64,000 bases of DNA, taken from positions 30,421,265 to 30,485,264 of the forward strand of contig NC_088303.1 of assembly GCF_032854445.1 (NCBI RefSeq), read 5' to 3'. Below the pieces are notes generated by a model. It was given only the letters and a program-made list of their open reading frames with translations, made no database searches and was not told where the DNA came from. This DNA comes from Liolophura sinensis. Its lineage: Eukaryota; Mollusca; Polyplacophora; Chitonida; Chitonidae. Position numbers and translations under genes: made by a program. Shown here in pieces: positions 47,301 to 57,600 of the stretch; within the stretch, counting starts at the first letter, position 1, and each line of letters starts with the position of its first letter.

Positions 47301-50040
47301 AGGAAAAGCTTAGTGCTCCCAGTTCGGACTCTCCCCCCAATAAAGTTGTTTGACAGCTATCACCACTGACACCACCACAGCAGGCTACTCAATGACTGCT
47401 GTGACATTAGTAAAACTGTACCTTACAAACATTGTTACGCCCCAAGAAGAAAGCTGAAAAGCTTTTTTGTACTTTTCTATGTAACGCCACATAATATATT
47501 CCATATTCAGAAATAAAACAGGTTGTTTCATGTGTACCCTAAATTCACACACATTTTCAATTTCTATGAAGGAAACTTCAAAACAGCCAGAAATTTCTAC
47601 CTAATTTTACACTATTCCCCTCACCCTGCCCTACAACAGACGGAGGCCAAGGGCCTCAGAAAAAGAAAATAATCACCTTCAATACCTGAGCCCCCTGTAA
47701 ACGACCTGGCCTTTAAGGTGAGCTACATGTATGTCAATAATGGCCTGCTCTGCTAGCATGATCAGAGCTTCTGGATTTACTTGCAACACGTTCTTACCCC
47801 GAACGTCAAACGTGGGAATATGACCATTTGCGATACCAGATCCCCACTAAGCTGTAAATGGCCTGGCCTCAAAAGGTGAGCTATGTCAATCATGGCCTGC
47901 TCTGCCAGCATAGTCAGAGCCTCTGGATTTATGTGCAGCACATTCATGTCCCCTGGACACCAAATGTGGAAATAGGACCAGTTGCGATGCCTAAAACCCC
48001 TCACCTGCAAATGGCCTGGCCTCAAAAGGTGAGCTATGTCAATCATGGCCTGCTCTGCTAGCATGGTCAGAGCCTCTGGATTTATGTGCAGCACCTTCTT
48101 ACCTTTGACGTCAAATGTGGAAACATGATCACCTGTAAAACAGAACAAGTTACATGTGTTTCACATGAGCTGTGTAATTAGCATGAGCATGTTTTAATTC
48201 ATTTGCACCTAGTCCAAGACAGTCATCAGTTCACCGATGTTTATCTGTTTTATACACATACCATGACATCACAATTAATTCAATGAAAATTGGGGCAAGC
48301 AGAAGGCAACAGAAGAAACTAAATTTGGCAAGGTAACAAACAGTTGAAACCATTTACAGATTTCTAGACAGTAAAGGAAAAAACAAGGGGAGATAATTTG
48401 CACATACAGCACCTTGGCAGAAATATTTGTAAAGTGATTTCTGAGAACTCTTCCCGCAAGTGTTTTCAGGAAACACAGGGAAGTAGAACAGAATCTAGTA
48501 TAATTATTTGCAATATATATACACATACACATCAGGGCTTCCTCTGGGTCAGTATTTTTTTTAGCCAGTAACTTTACCCACTCATCAGATTTTGTAGCAA
48601 ATGCTGTTTTTCTTTAGCCATATTTCCTTAGCAGCCTTGACTTAATCTCTTGCGATCATCTTCTGACTGAATGGAAGCAGTATCCATGTCTCTTGTAGGT
48701 CTCCATCTGTAATTTGTTTTTGTCTGCCTTGGTGTAGCTGCTAGGATCAGTTTCGTCTCTTCCAGCTATATCTGGTGTTTATTAAACGTTACATTTAGAG
48801 CAATTGCCATCAAAATAATGGACCAGTGCTTGGCAACATAATTTTGTTTAAAAAAAAAAAAAATCAATCCCTTTTTTTAACATATCTGTAGGATCCTAGT
48901 AAAATGTAATTTCCTCTATCCTAAAAATTTGTTACGAAATAAATTTGTAAATTCAGTTTATTTAAATGCAGCATTATGATCAGTACATTGAAGTAACACA
49001 GTGTGAAAGGAGAAAACCAGACGGTGTACACATTTATGTAATGGTACATATTCTGAAACATTTACTCCAGATCCCCAAAAAATAGTTTATTAAGTGGAAA
49101 AGTTTCAATTTTTCATGGGAGGTAACTTCATTTACAGGTGTAACTCTACCTTGATTTTTCTCCCTTGATAATTTTGTTTTTGTTTACAATTGGCGTTGAA
49201 AGGCATTCCCCAAAATGCAATGATTTTCAAGCGTTATTTAATGTAAGTCAACTTGCAACAATGCTGAACCCGTTTGTAGATTTCTGTCAAGTAATCCTCA
49301 TACATTTGTGTTGATGTTGTTTCGCTGAGATGAGGCCATATGAAATGAATTTTTTTTTTTTTTTTTTGATTGGTGTTTTACGCCGAACTCAAAAATATTT
49401 CAATTATACGACGGCGGCCAGCATTATGGTGGGTGGAAACCGGGCAGAGCCCGGAGGAAACCCACAACCATCCGCAGGTTGCTGACAGACCTTCTCACGT
49501 ACGGCCGGAGAGGAAGCCAGCATGAGCTGGACTTGAACTCACAGCGACCGCATTGGTGAGAGACTCCTGGGTCATTACGCTGCGCTAGCGCTTTAACCGA
49601 CTGAGCCACGGAGGCCCCCATATGAAATGAAAGTAAGTGGATTATTTTCTTTAGAAAAATTACGAAAATCTGCTAAAAACCCCAGAAAACTCTCATGGTA
49701 GATTTTGAATAACGTTTATATTTTTTCTTAAGTAAATAAATTTGTCGCCAAAAACATTCGCACTTTTTCAAATTTTATCACCATTTCAAAAAATTGTTCT
49801 AAATTTGCGACAATGACGCGTTCCAGCGGAAGCCCTGATACATAGTTTATTTTATGTTCTCCAAAACCTCATACCAGTCACTTTCTTCCACGTCACATCT
49901 GCTTTCTTTTCCTGCTCCAAAATCTCTTGAAATATGAAAGGTTTTACAGCGGCTGCAGCCGCAGTCGCCTTCTCCCGATAAACCAGCTGCAGCAAGGGGA
50001 GAGCAATCCTTTGACAAACCTGAACATGCTTGGAAAACAT
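32397..50040 (-). CDS. Fumarate hydratase class I, iron-sulfur, mitochondrial type (complete CDS)
   Basis: Converts fumarate to L-malate using a [4Fe-4S] cluster. Twelve exons: 50040-49875, 48132-48005, 47019-46881, 42915-42815, 41239-41033, 40381-40255, 37732-37542, 36561-36451, 35824-35618, 34650-34531, 33710-33593, 32497-32397. All are GT-AG with phases agreeing throughout; 571 aa. The start ([19 protein letters not shown]) and Ala run (27-31) suggest a mitochondrial presequence. Cluster cysteines are C135 (PGCQDTGTA), C254 (GTAACPPYH) and C348 ([11 protein letters not shown]). Active-site candidates D137, H336, R423, T469, R473 and K493 are present. All these sit exactly two positions beyond the residues I recall for the Leishmania class I enzyme. 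No break is seen. Oddities are a triplicated exon 2 region and a large minisatellite at the exon 6 donor. Most animals are known mainly for class II fumarase. Confidence 0.94.
33882..34241 (-). mobile_element. Second SINE family (GTTAAACCCCAAG tail) with target duplication
   Basis: In fumarase intron 10. On the minus strand it has a tRNA-like head (ttgcacagttggtagagcat, B-box-like gatccagggtcaatc), the body cacctaagacctt and cagtataatggctcaggcgg, and the tail atgactgaaaaattgttaag followed by the end gttaaaccccaagc-like. The 8-bp direct repeat acaggtga lies at 33882-33889 and 34234-34241. It is distinct from the common SINE in head and body. Confidence 0.8.
36322..36436. repeat. Hairpin-forming inverted repeat in fumarase intron 8
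   Basis: Arms at about 36334-36362 (ggggatggaatatcagg, aattgtcag) and 36394-36422 (ctgacaatttctgatatccc), about 29 bp with few mismatches, loop of about 31 bp. The repeat ends about 15 bp from the donor side of exon 8, so it could fold in the transcript beside that exon. Confidence 0.65.
36650..36930. mobile_element. Two opposed SINE fragments
   Basis: A minus-orientation tail and centre (36650-36745, cagaatatttcacttatcta) and a plus-orientation tail end (about 36893-36928, gtattcttaagtacggcg). Both lie in fumarase intron 7. Confidence 0.6.
37290..37515 (-). mobile_element. MITE family A, copy 7 (reverse)
   Basis: Reverse orientation in fumarase intron 7: ccctcaactttttcgcatat at the left, gcaaaaattctgaagaataa at the right, with gatcggtcagtttcagggct inside. 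It ends about 30 bp from the end of exon 7 (37542), close to its splice donor. Confidence 0.8.
37786..37965 (-). mobile_element. SINE, head-truncated and diverged
   Basis: gattggtgtttatgctatac, then ggaggaaaccaggtgggccc and ccggagaagaagccagcatg; it stops before the tRNA-like head. Located in fumarase intron 6, just upstream of exon 7. Confidence 0.8.
38662..38762. repeat. Hairpin-forming inverted repeat in fumarase intron 6
   Basis: Arms 38662-38698 (gttacccagtgacag, then ggaaatatacagtgtca) and 38725-38762 (ttgacaccatatatttcc, tgtcactgggtaac), loop of about 26 bp. It resembles a short foldback or MITE; I saw no second copy. Confidence 0.65.
38850..40254 (-). repeat. 43-bp minisatellite seeded at the fumarase exon 6 donor
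   Basis: About 32 units of 43 bp. On the plus strand a unit reads ggtaaatagacactaaagac followed by tgatacctgacacacctcag and gaa; some units are a few bases longer or shorter. Read on the gene's strand each unit contains CTTCCTCAG or CTTCCTGAG followed by GTGTGT. The exon 6 boundary itself reads CTTCATCAG|GTATGT and continues into sequence matching the rest of the unit. The array therefore starts at, and includes, the true splice donor. The far end has CATCAG|GTAAGTAAG, a near-perfect donor consensus. Confidence 0.85.
40559..40917 (+). mobile_element. Second-family SINE, plus orientation
   Basis: In fumarase intron 5. Body gatccaggatcaatcc, cacctaagactttaaaa, cgtcgtcatatgactg and tail gacgttaaaccccaagcact followed by cactcactcactc. 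The head is more diverged than in the 33.9-kb copy. Confidence 0.8.
41257..41470 (-). mobile_element. SINE, diverged
   Basis: In fumarase intron 4: ttatttatttcattggtgtt, ggaaaccgggcagagtgcag and a partial head (ttgaacttacagagaccgc). Confidence 0.8.
42505..42735 (-). mobile_element. SINE, head-truncated
   Basis: tttgattggtgttttacgtc, then ggaaaccgggcagagcccgg and cacagcgaccacattggtga, stopping at agacttctgggt. In fumarase intron 4, 80 bp from exon 4. Confidence 0.85.
43899..44415 (+). repeat. Diverged direct duplication of about 155 bp
   Basis: Units at about 43899-44054 and 44260-44415 share attttcagcacacatagagt (attttccgcacacctagagt), gctttttcgcattt (gcactttttcgcac) and ggcggcaaaact (ggcgacaaaact). 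It lies in fumarase intron 3; no coding or known repeat match. Confidence 0.55.
44836..45657 (+). mobile_element. Unclassified element with hairpins at both ends
   Basis: The left hairpin has arms ggagttagatggaaactgga (44836-44855) and a near-complement (44930-44954). The right end is a perfect 13-bp stem, AGGGATCCCGTTC and GAACGGGATCCCT (45628-45640, 45645-45657), with loop TCCC. An A-rich aataataataag tract and aacgataacaat precede it. The interior has no frame. The style recalls repeats I have seen in marine invertebrates where the end hairpin differs between copies, but I cannot name a family. Located in fumarase intron 3. Confidence 0.45.
46150..46560 (-). mobile_element. Third SINE family, diverged reverse copy
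   Basis: gtcctgtttcctttctctat, gagcacctagcgagacagc, agtctttggtatgaaccgac and a head-like tcgaggtgaacgctttaacc match, in reverse, the family seen at 53.0, 57.9 and 61.9 kb. In fumarase intron 3. Confidence 0.55.
47695..48004 (-). repeat. Two extra tandem copies of fumarase exon 2
   Basis: Directly after the real exon 2 (48132-48005) come two further copies at a spacing of about 153 bp: copy 2 ending at 47852 and copy 3 ending at 47695. Copy 2 still encodes [20 protein letters not shown] and [10 protein letters not shown], identical to exon 2, with three synonymous differences in 90 bases; its upstream part is changed. The donor is CAG|CT in copy 2 and CAG|GG in copy 3, against CAG|GT in exon 2. 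Copy 3 has several amino-acid changes and small indels. They are probably unused as exons. Confidence 0.85.
48133..49336. other. Fumarase intron 1, distal part
   Basis: No repeat family recognised. A-rich and T-rich runs occur near 48847-48862. The rest is ordinary intronic sequence. Confidence 0.4.
49337..49631 (-). mobile_element. Full-length SINE with target duplication in fumarase intron 1
   Basis: About 49351-49618, minus orientation, complete from poly-T to gagccacggaggccccc. The direct repeat catatgaaatgaa occurs on both sides. It is very similar to the 4.5-kb copy, so a recent insertion. Confidence 0.9.
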
Positions 50041-51601
50041 ATTCCACTACAGGTCGCTGCTCAACCAAAAAATCAGCAACACTGTTCCCTGAAAACACAG
50101 AAAAGGCAACATGAAGATATGTTCACACCACATTATGAGCAAAAACGTCAAAACACACTGCAGCCAATATTCATACATGTACTTGCCGACTGACTGATGG
50201 GTTTACACTCAAGGACATAATACAGTACATGTTTGATGGTAAAACCAACAAGTGCACTACTGGAGTTACTAGTGACATATGAACTTAATTTCAACAAGCA
50301 ATATAATTGCATGCTGCAGAGAACATGAGAGATACCATTATATAGCAAACACAAATGGTTAGCACAGTCATTAAAACTAAAGTGATAATTTAGGCTAAAA
50401 TTCCTAGTGCATGAAGCCTCTATGTGATATTTCAATATGACAAAATTAAAAATCTCATTGTTGTATGTTTTGCTAAAACTATATGTAGAATTGTACTGAT
50501 GTACCAAAAAAGGTATTTTTTTAAATGTTGTCAATTTGCTGAATTTACTGAATTTAAATTCACGAATCAACAATATCTACTGGTGAAGCTATGGCATATG
50601 AGACATTCTAAGGTGTGACCCTTTCACTGCCAAACCACTTAGTAGGGGCCTATAGCTCTGTCCTCAAAATTCAACTGCAAAGTGTCAGGAAACAAGGTCA
50701 AGAGGCATTTGGCGTCAAGATTGGGAACACGAGTGTACTTCGCAAAATGCCCCATGCTGTTTCAGGAACTACTACAAGAAAGCCTACATGCATGTCAATC
50801 AAGCACCTTAGGGGATCCAATGAGTCGAGCTAGGCGGCTTAGATCAATGACTTAATAACATGTGCCAGTGGAGTTCATCTCTCTGGACATGACAGATGGA
50901 AACTGGAATGACAGATTTAACTTTTTCAATCTTATCAAAACAATGAAGACCACTTCCATGCATTTTAAAACGCTTTCTCTGTACATCGCTAGTGCAACGT
51001 GTCACAAATACAATGTCGCACAACACAACCCGACGGCTGCTGCAACCATGAACTGTAAATATTTTACTGGACTTTTCTTACAGCCCGTAACTTGGGTAAG
51101 ATAACTCCTTCACCATGCAGTGCAAGACATTGCTGATCGGCAGTTTTCGTGACAGCATAACTGTAAGGTATTACTTGGCAAAATGACAGCAAATATAATG
51201 ATTTATGCATGTGAAACACATCACGATCTACATACTGCACCAGTTCAAAGAAGATACAAGCTTCTGGCAGTCACAGATGCCCTCTTACACTCTAATGTCA
51301 AACGAAATGTGTACTGTTGTTGTTGTTCAAGGACAGCGCCACCTTGTGTGCAGTCTCCAAGGCAGCGGTTATATTCTTACGTTATTCCGAAACCATGTTA
51401 TGGGTAACGATACGACCGAGGCTTCTGAGACTTAATCTGACATATCTTGACCAACCACGTTGTTCATTGGCTTGGGAGCGAGGGGCTTTTAAACCCCAAG
51501 TCGAAACGAGGAAAGTCAGCAGTAAAATCGATCAGATAAGGAGAAGTGTGAGCTCCTGGTGACATCAAATTTGCGCAACGGTTCGCACACTTCATGCAGT
51601 C
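50041..51601. promoter_or_regulatory. Divergent intergenic region, fumarase and brambleberry
   Basis: 1.56 kb between two start codons on opposite strands. It should hold both promoters. The only element I can point to is an inverted CCAAT motif (cattgg) near 51466, about 135 bp upstream of the brambleberry ATG. Several short frames (for example 50862-51104, 51183-51435) have no family resemblance. Confidence 0.4.
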
Positions 51602-54600
51602 ATGGCTTTGAGGAGAACAGTACTGCTGTTCATCTTTCTCGGACTCCTCTTTCCTTTTACCGAAACAAGTTTCATGGGCTGGTTGTTTGGTGATGACGAG
51701 CAAGATGGAGGGACAGAGAAGAAAACTGGAATTGCAGCCCGAGATTCATCAAGATTCGAGATGTTATCAACTGATGAAAAGTTTCTAGAATACTCCAAGA
51801 CTCTTGCAGAATTGTCCCCTTTGGACGAATGCTACCATATAGTAAGATTTGGGAAAACAAAATCATTGATCCTGACTTAGAAATGGTCTTTTCTTAAACT
51901 GTGGTAAATTGTAGGTTGTAAACTGCCATCCAAAACATAAACAATCAAGAGTACAATATTTCCGGTAAAACAGTATGGTAGACATACATCTAGCTTTTAC
52001 CATATTACACATGGCAAATCCAAGTGGTATAAAGGAGTTTCAGGAGTTCACGCAGCTGTAGGAGAGACAAGTATGTGGGTCTCTCTTGCAAACTAACCGC
52101 AGGTACCTGTAAAAGGCGTGATTTTACAGTAGTTGCTAGATTGAATCTACATATAGAATAGACAGGTGTGTCAGCTCATTGATGCCATTGGAAGGTACTG
52201 TAAAATCACATTGTTTAGCTATGTTTGTGAAAGCCCCCCACCCAATCTCATTTAAATCTGCATGAACTCACAAGACTCTTGAAATACCAACTGGGCTTAC
52301 ACTGATCTCGCAGTTGCTGAACTTCAACTCAAACTCTATGAAGATAGAATCTGTAAACAATTCTGTTCAAGAACTCTGGTAGTCTCGTGGTAGTCCTATT
52401 TAAAGGGTAAAAACAAACTCAAATAGCAATTCTGTATAGAGCACAATGTGGTTAATACCTATACAATCATTTGAGGTTTCAGTTCCAACAAGTACTTTCA
52501 TTGCCCACTCAGTCAATCATTATTGTGTTGTGAATATAAAAGGAGATCTGCACAGAATCAAATTTTTCAGTTCCCGTTACTGACATCTAGCTACTTAATT
52601 CTCCTCTATTGAACTACATGTATAACGATAATGATCGAGAAATGAAAGTGGTGCTTTTGTATTATTACCATTCTTATGTTTGAATTTTTATTCTTACAAA
52701 TGAGTTGACATTTCTTGCATATGAGTATTTTTAGACGCTTGTATCAAATAGTCGTCATAGAGTTTTTTTTCAGGAGTACTGAAATGCATTCTCTGTTTAT
52801 GTATACCTGGTACATGTACTTTGCTCAGGTGATCTACAGTTTGAGGAAGAAGTGCAGTGAGTTAACAGAAGAAGAACTTGGCAAGTTGTCAGGTACAACT
52901 GTTAAACTGTCAATCAGAGGCCGAAGAAAGGGCTGTCTACCCTTGCACAGCTAAAATGGTAAGAAATATCTTCAGTACATACATGTATGGCCAAATGTAG
53001 ATCAATGTATGTTGTATGCTTGCGTTTTATATCATGCTTAACAATTTTTCAGTCACGTGATAACAAGGACTGGAGCCATTAGTGTGTGTACATGTACTGT
53101 GTCTTCTTGTAGCAAGGTGAGTCAAACTACTGTGGCCTCTGAAGTATCATGTCAAATGCACTAGACATGACACCCACCCAGCCACGTTATGCTGACACCA
53201 GGCCAACCAGTCCTGTTTCTTGCTCTTAATCTCTCAGTGCTGTGCACCAAGCGAGGCAGCGTTAAGTTCCACTTTTAAAGTCTTTCTTATCATCCAAGTC
53301 ATCACCCAACCTGGGTTTGATCCGGGGCTCCTGACTTCGAGACGGACACTCTCAAAGCCGAAGCCGTGGCTTCTGAGGTTTGATCTGCATGTACAACCAT
53401 GCAGAAAGCATTAGATTGAATGAGTTGCATTATTTCAGTCACACTGTGTTGAGAACACGTTAGAACCAGGTAATGGTTGCCCTCTGACATGAGAAAAAAC
53501 ATCTAAAATCAGAACAAACAGGAAACAGACAATTTTTAACAGTTTAATATTTAAAAAAACTTTAAATTTAGTTATACATTGGGGATCAGTGTTCATTGAG
53601 TCCAGGAGAGCTGTAAGCTTATGGATATACCTTTCTCCAGTCTTGCCCATAGGGCTGAGTGTTGCTTCCTTGCAATTAAATTAAATCAGCTGTATATGCT
53701 TTTTACTGCCTATACCATAAGGACCAAGTGGGACAGCATGGTAAGTTTGTTGCATTTGACACTGTCCCCTTATAATGAGACCTATAATGAGACCTAATTA
53801 GGGTTTAATCATAAATAAGGTTAAAACATATTTTTTACGTTAGACAAACACACAATGTAATGTCACTGTCTGAATTGGTAATGCGGGCAGAATGTGATTG
53901 TGGTGTGGTGAGAGCACAACACCTATGATGAACTTATTGTTTGGATGTAGCGACAATATATGTGTTGTATATTATCTTGACATGTAATATGGAATAGAAA
54001 CTACCGCATTTCATTTAAAATTTGGATGGTTAAAATGCTCATTCAGATACACATGAAGACCTTCATATTATGATTTTGATGCCAACAGTTTTTCTGATAA
54101 GAAATTGATCAAACTTCACACAAAAGACTGAAATAGGGGTGGATGAATCAAGCTAAATGAGTCACTTAAAAAATGCTAATCTTTAGGAGAAATTCTGTAT
54201 TCTTAGTACTGTACTTAACTAAAGACCAATCGGATGAACTGTTACAGTACATGTGAAGTGATCTTTTTTTAACTGTGGTGTGCACATGTTGGTGTATTAT
54301 ATTTTCTGTATTTTCAATTTTTTTTTTTGTAGTCAATTGCTGAGTGTACAAAAAACATGGACCCTACGACATGGAACTCGTATCAGATTGTGAGTAACCG
54401 TGCTCGTGCCATGTGTTACGCTGCTCAGCAGACACAGTTCCGCAAAATGACAGAGCTGACTGTGAACCAGCTGGTAGCTCAGGCAGGAAACCAACTCGCC
54501 ACCATGAAAGATCTTCAGGTATGTGGGAACTCGTTTGTGCTTGTACATGTGTGTAGGGAATTGTAGTCTATAGGGGTACGGTTGCCACACTGCCACACTC

Positions 54601-57600
54601 CAGGTTTGGCTGAACGTTGTGTGTGGGAGCCTCTCTGTAGGATGACTGAACCCTCCTTGTAGGACGACTGCACCCTCTGTGTAGGATGACCGGTCCTTCA
54701 TGTAGGATGACTGGTCCCTCCGTGTAGGATGACCGGTCCTTCATGTAGGATGACCCGACCATCCATGTAGGATGACTGCACCCTCCGTGTAGGATGACCG
54801 AACCCTACGTGTAGGATGACCGAACCCTCCGTGTAGGATGAGCGGACCCTCTGTGTAGGATGACCGGACCCTCCGTGTAGGATGACTGTCCCTCCGTGTA
54901 GGATGACGGTCCTTCATGTAGGATGACCCGACCATCCATGTAGGATGACCCGACCCTCCGTGCAGGATGACCGGTCCTTCCGTGTAGGATGACCGGACCC
55001 TCCGTGTAGGATGACCGGTCCTTCCGTGTAGGATGACCGGTCCTTTCGTGATGGATGACCCGACCCTCCGTGATGGATGACCCGACCCTCTGTGATGGAT
55101 GACCCAACCCTCCGTGTAGGATGACCCGACCCTCCGTGTAGATGACCGGTCCTTCATGTAGGATGACTGGTCCCTCCGTGTAGGATGACCGGTCCTTCTG
55201 TGTAGGATGACTGCACCTTCCGTGTAGGATGACCGGTCCCTCCGTGTAGGATGAACGGCCCTTCGTGTAGGATGACCGGTCCTTCCATGTAGGATGACCC
55301 AACCCTCCGTGCAGGATGACCGGTCCCCTCCGTGTAGAATGAACGGCCCTTCCATGTAGGATGACCGATCCTTCCGTGTAGGATGACCGAACCCTCTGTG
55401 TAGGATGACTGCACCCTCCATGTAGGATGACTGGTCCCTCCGTGTAGGATGACCGGTCTTTCCGTGTAGGATGACTGCACCCTCCGTGTAGGATGACCGG
55501 TCCCTCCGTGTAGGATGAACGGCCCTTCGTGTAGGATGACCGGTCCTTCCGTGTAGGATGACCGGACCCTCCATGTAGGATGACCGGTCCTTTCGTGTAG
55601 GATGACCAGACCCACAGTGTAGGATGACTGGTCCTTCCGTGTAGGATGACTGCACCCTCCGTGTAGGATGACCCGGTCCCTCCGTGTAGGATGAACGGCC
55701 CTTCCGTGTAGGATGACCCCGGTCCCTCCATGTAGGATGACCAGACCCTCCATGTAGGATGACCGGTCCTTCCATGTAGAATGACCGGTCCTTCCATGTA
55801 GAATGTCATCCTCTGTATAGGATGACCGGACCCTCCGTGTAGGATGACCGGACCCTCCGTGTAGGATGACCGGACCCTCCGTTTTGGGTGCCAGGGTATG
55901 GTGGCTATAGAATGGTCAGATCCACTGTGTGGGATTGCCATGTCCACTGTGTAGGATTGCCAGATCATCCGTGTAAGGTGGCTGGACCATCTGATGTAGT
56001 TCTCACTCGAGATTAAATTTCCAAAAAAAAAGGGATTTTTAAAGAGCCCTTCCTGTAGTCAACAACTGAAACATGCAGCTACTAATGGACTTTCAAGTAG
56101 ACATGTTACCTGGCATACATGTACACTAGGAGTGAGCTATTTTACCGGTTTACCGGTAAATTGGGGTATGGCCAAGCCGATACTATGTATCTTGGTACGG
56201 TCTATCCATACTGGTTTTTTGTGTAGATGTTCGGTAATTTCCGTGGATACCGTCGGAAATGCTCAGAATGCTTCCAGACGTAATGAATAATATTTTCTTT
56301 TTGTGTGAATATATAATGAAACCAGATTTCAAAAACTTAACATGAAGTTGTGCGTAACTGTACCTTGTATATAAGTAAACAAAACTGTGGAGGGTTAACA
56401 ATGTCCACGAGCACGTGGCCGTCTCATTCTCAGTTGAAAAAAAGTGACCGGTCCCTGCGGCAGATACAAGCCAGGTTTGAACAGTGTGCATCGCACACGC
56501 TAAATCGAGCGTTTCAGGAAGGATTTCAGTTCAGTAAAATCCATCACCGAGGGCGAAATAATTAAGAACATTTTCGTGTGTGATAGATGTGGAACGTATG
56601 TTAGATATTCGGGGGGTACAACCAATGTTGGGACACATTTGTGACGGCACCATCTTGCAACTCAAATTGACGGTACAAGTGACTAGAGTGAGTGTTTGAC
56701 GCCTGACAAGGATCAGAGCTCTTCCTCTCCCGTGGCCAGTACTGCTAGAAACATTGTTAGTTACTTTGGCTCGACATACACACATAGTTCAACATGATCT
56801 AATGTCATGGCTGACAAAATCACAGGATTGGTCATTGTGTTACATACTGCCGTTTTTAACTGTAAGCACGGCCACCCGTCACCATTGTTGAGAAGCAAAC
56901 AGGGAGAAACAAGATCAGCTGAAGCTAGAGTTTTGACCTAAATAGAGAGAGAACAAAACCAAATAGAAAAAAACTAAATCAAAGAAAAGGAAATTGAATT
57001 CTGGTAGAACTAGAAGAAGGGAGCTGAGAAGTGGGTGTGTGTGTGTGGATATAGAAGGAGGATTCTGGCAGTGTTGTGAGGGGAGACAACTCTGTTTCAT
57101 ACACTTAATTGATACTTGAAATGCTTGGTTTGTATTTAATTAAAACTTGTATATAGTCTATGATGTGGAAAATTGACAGAAAATATCTGTAAAATTGAGG
57201 AGTTCTTGAGATATGCAGAATATGCCTCAAAAATGAAAAAAACAATTTTCATTGTTTTCCCATATCCTTAAAACCATACTCGTCATTTTGTAGTGTCTTT
57301 TCATGCATCCTTTAATTAAAAATTGAAAAATATGCAGTTTTACCGTTGCTTGATTGCAGGCAGGCCAGGAACAGCTCCATGAGGTGACTAGTGACACAAT
57401 GCAGAAGATGTTTGACAGCCAACAGCAACTGATCAGCAACCAAGAGGTGCTACGCTCAGCACAGAAAAATGTCTACACTAACATTGCCAACAACCTGAGG
57501 CAGCTGACACGAGAGAAGGCGCTCATTTCAACTGGCAACCGAGAACTCGCAGAAATGACGGAAAGAATTAAGGAGAAGCTAGGTACGCATTTTAGACGAG

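Noticed and set aside
47777-48148. Functional alternative (mutually exclusive) exon 2 in fumarase
   Set aside because: Copies 2 and 3 lack the donor GT at the homologous place, and copy 2 lacks the matching acceptor region; kept as a finding about duplication, not as an annotated exon.
54741-55968. Three long minus-strand open frames (199, 344 and 387 codons)
   Set aside because: They overlap the 22-bp VNTR and exist because the unit lacks minus-strand stops in every frame; low-complexity translation, no family match.
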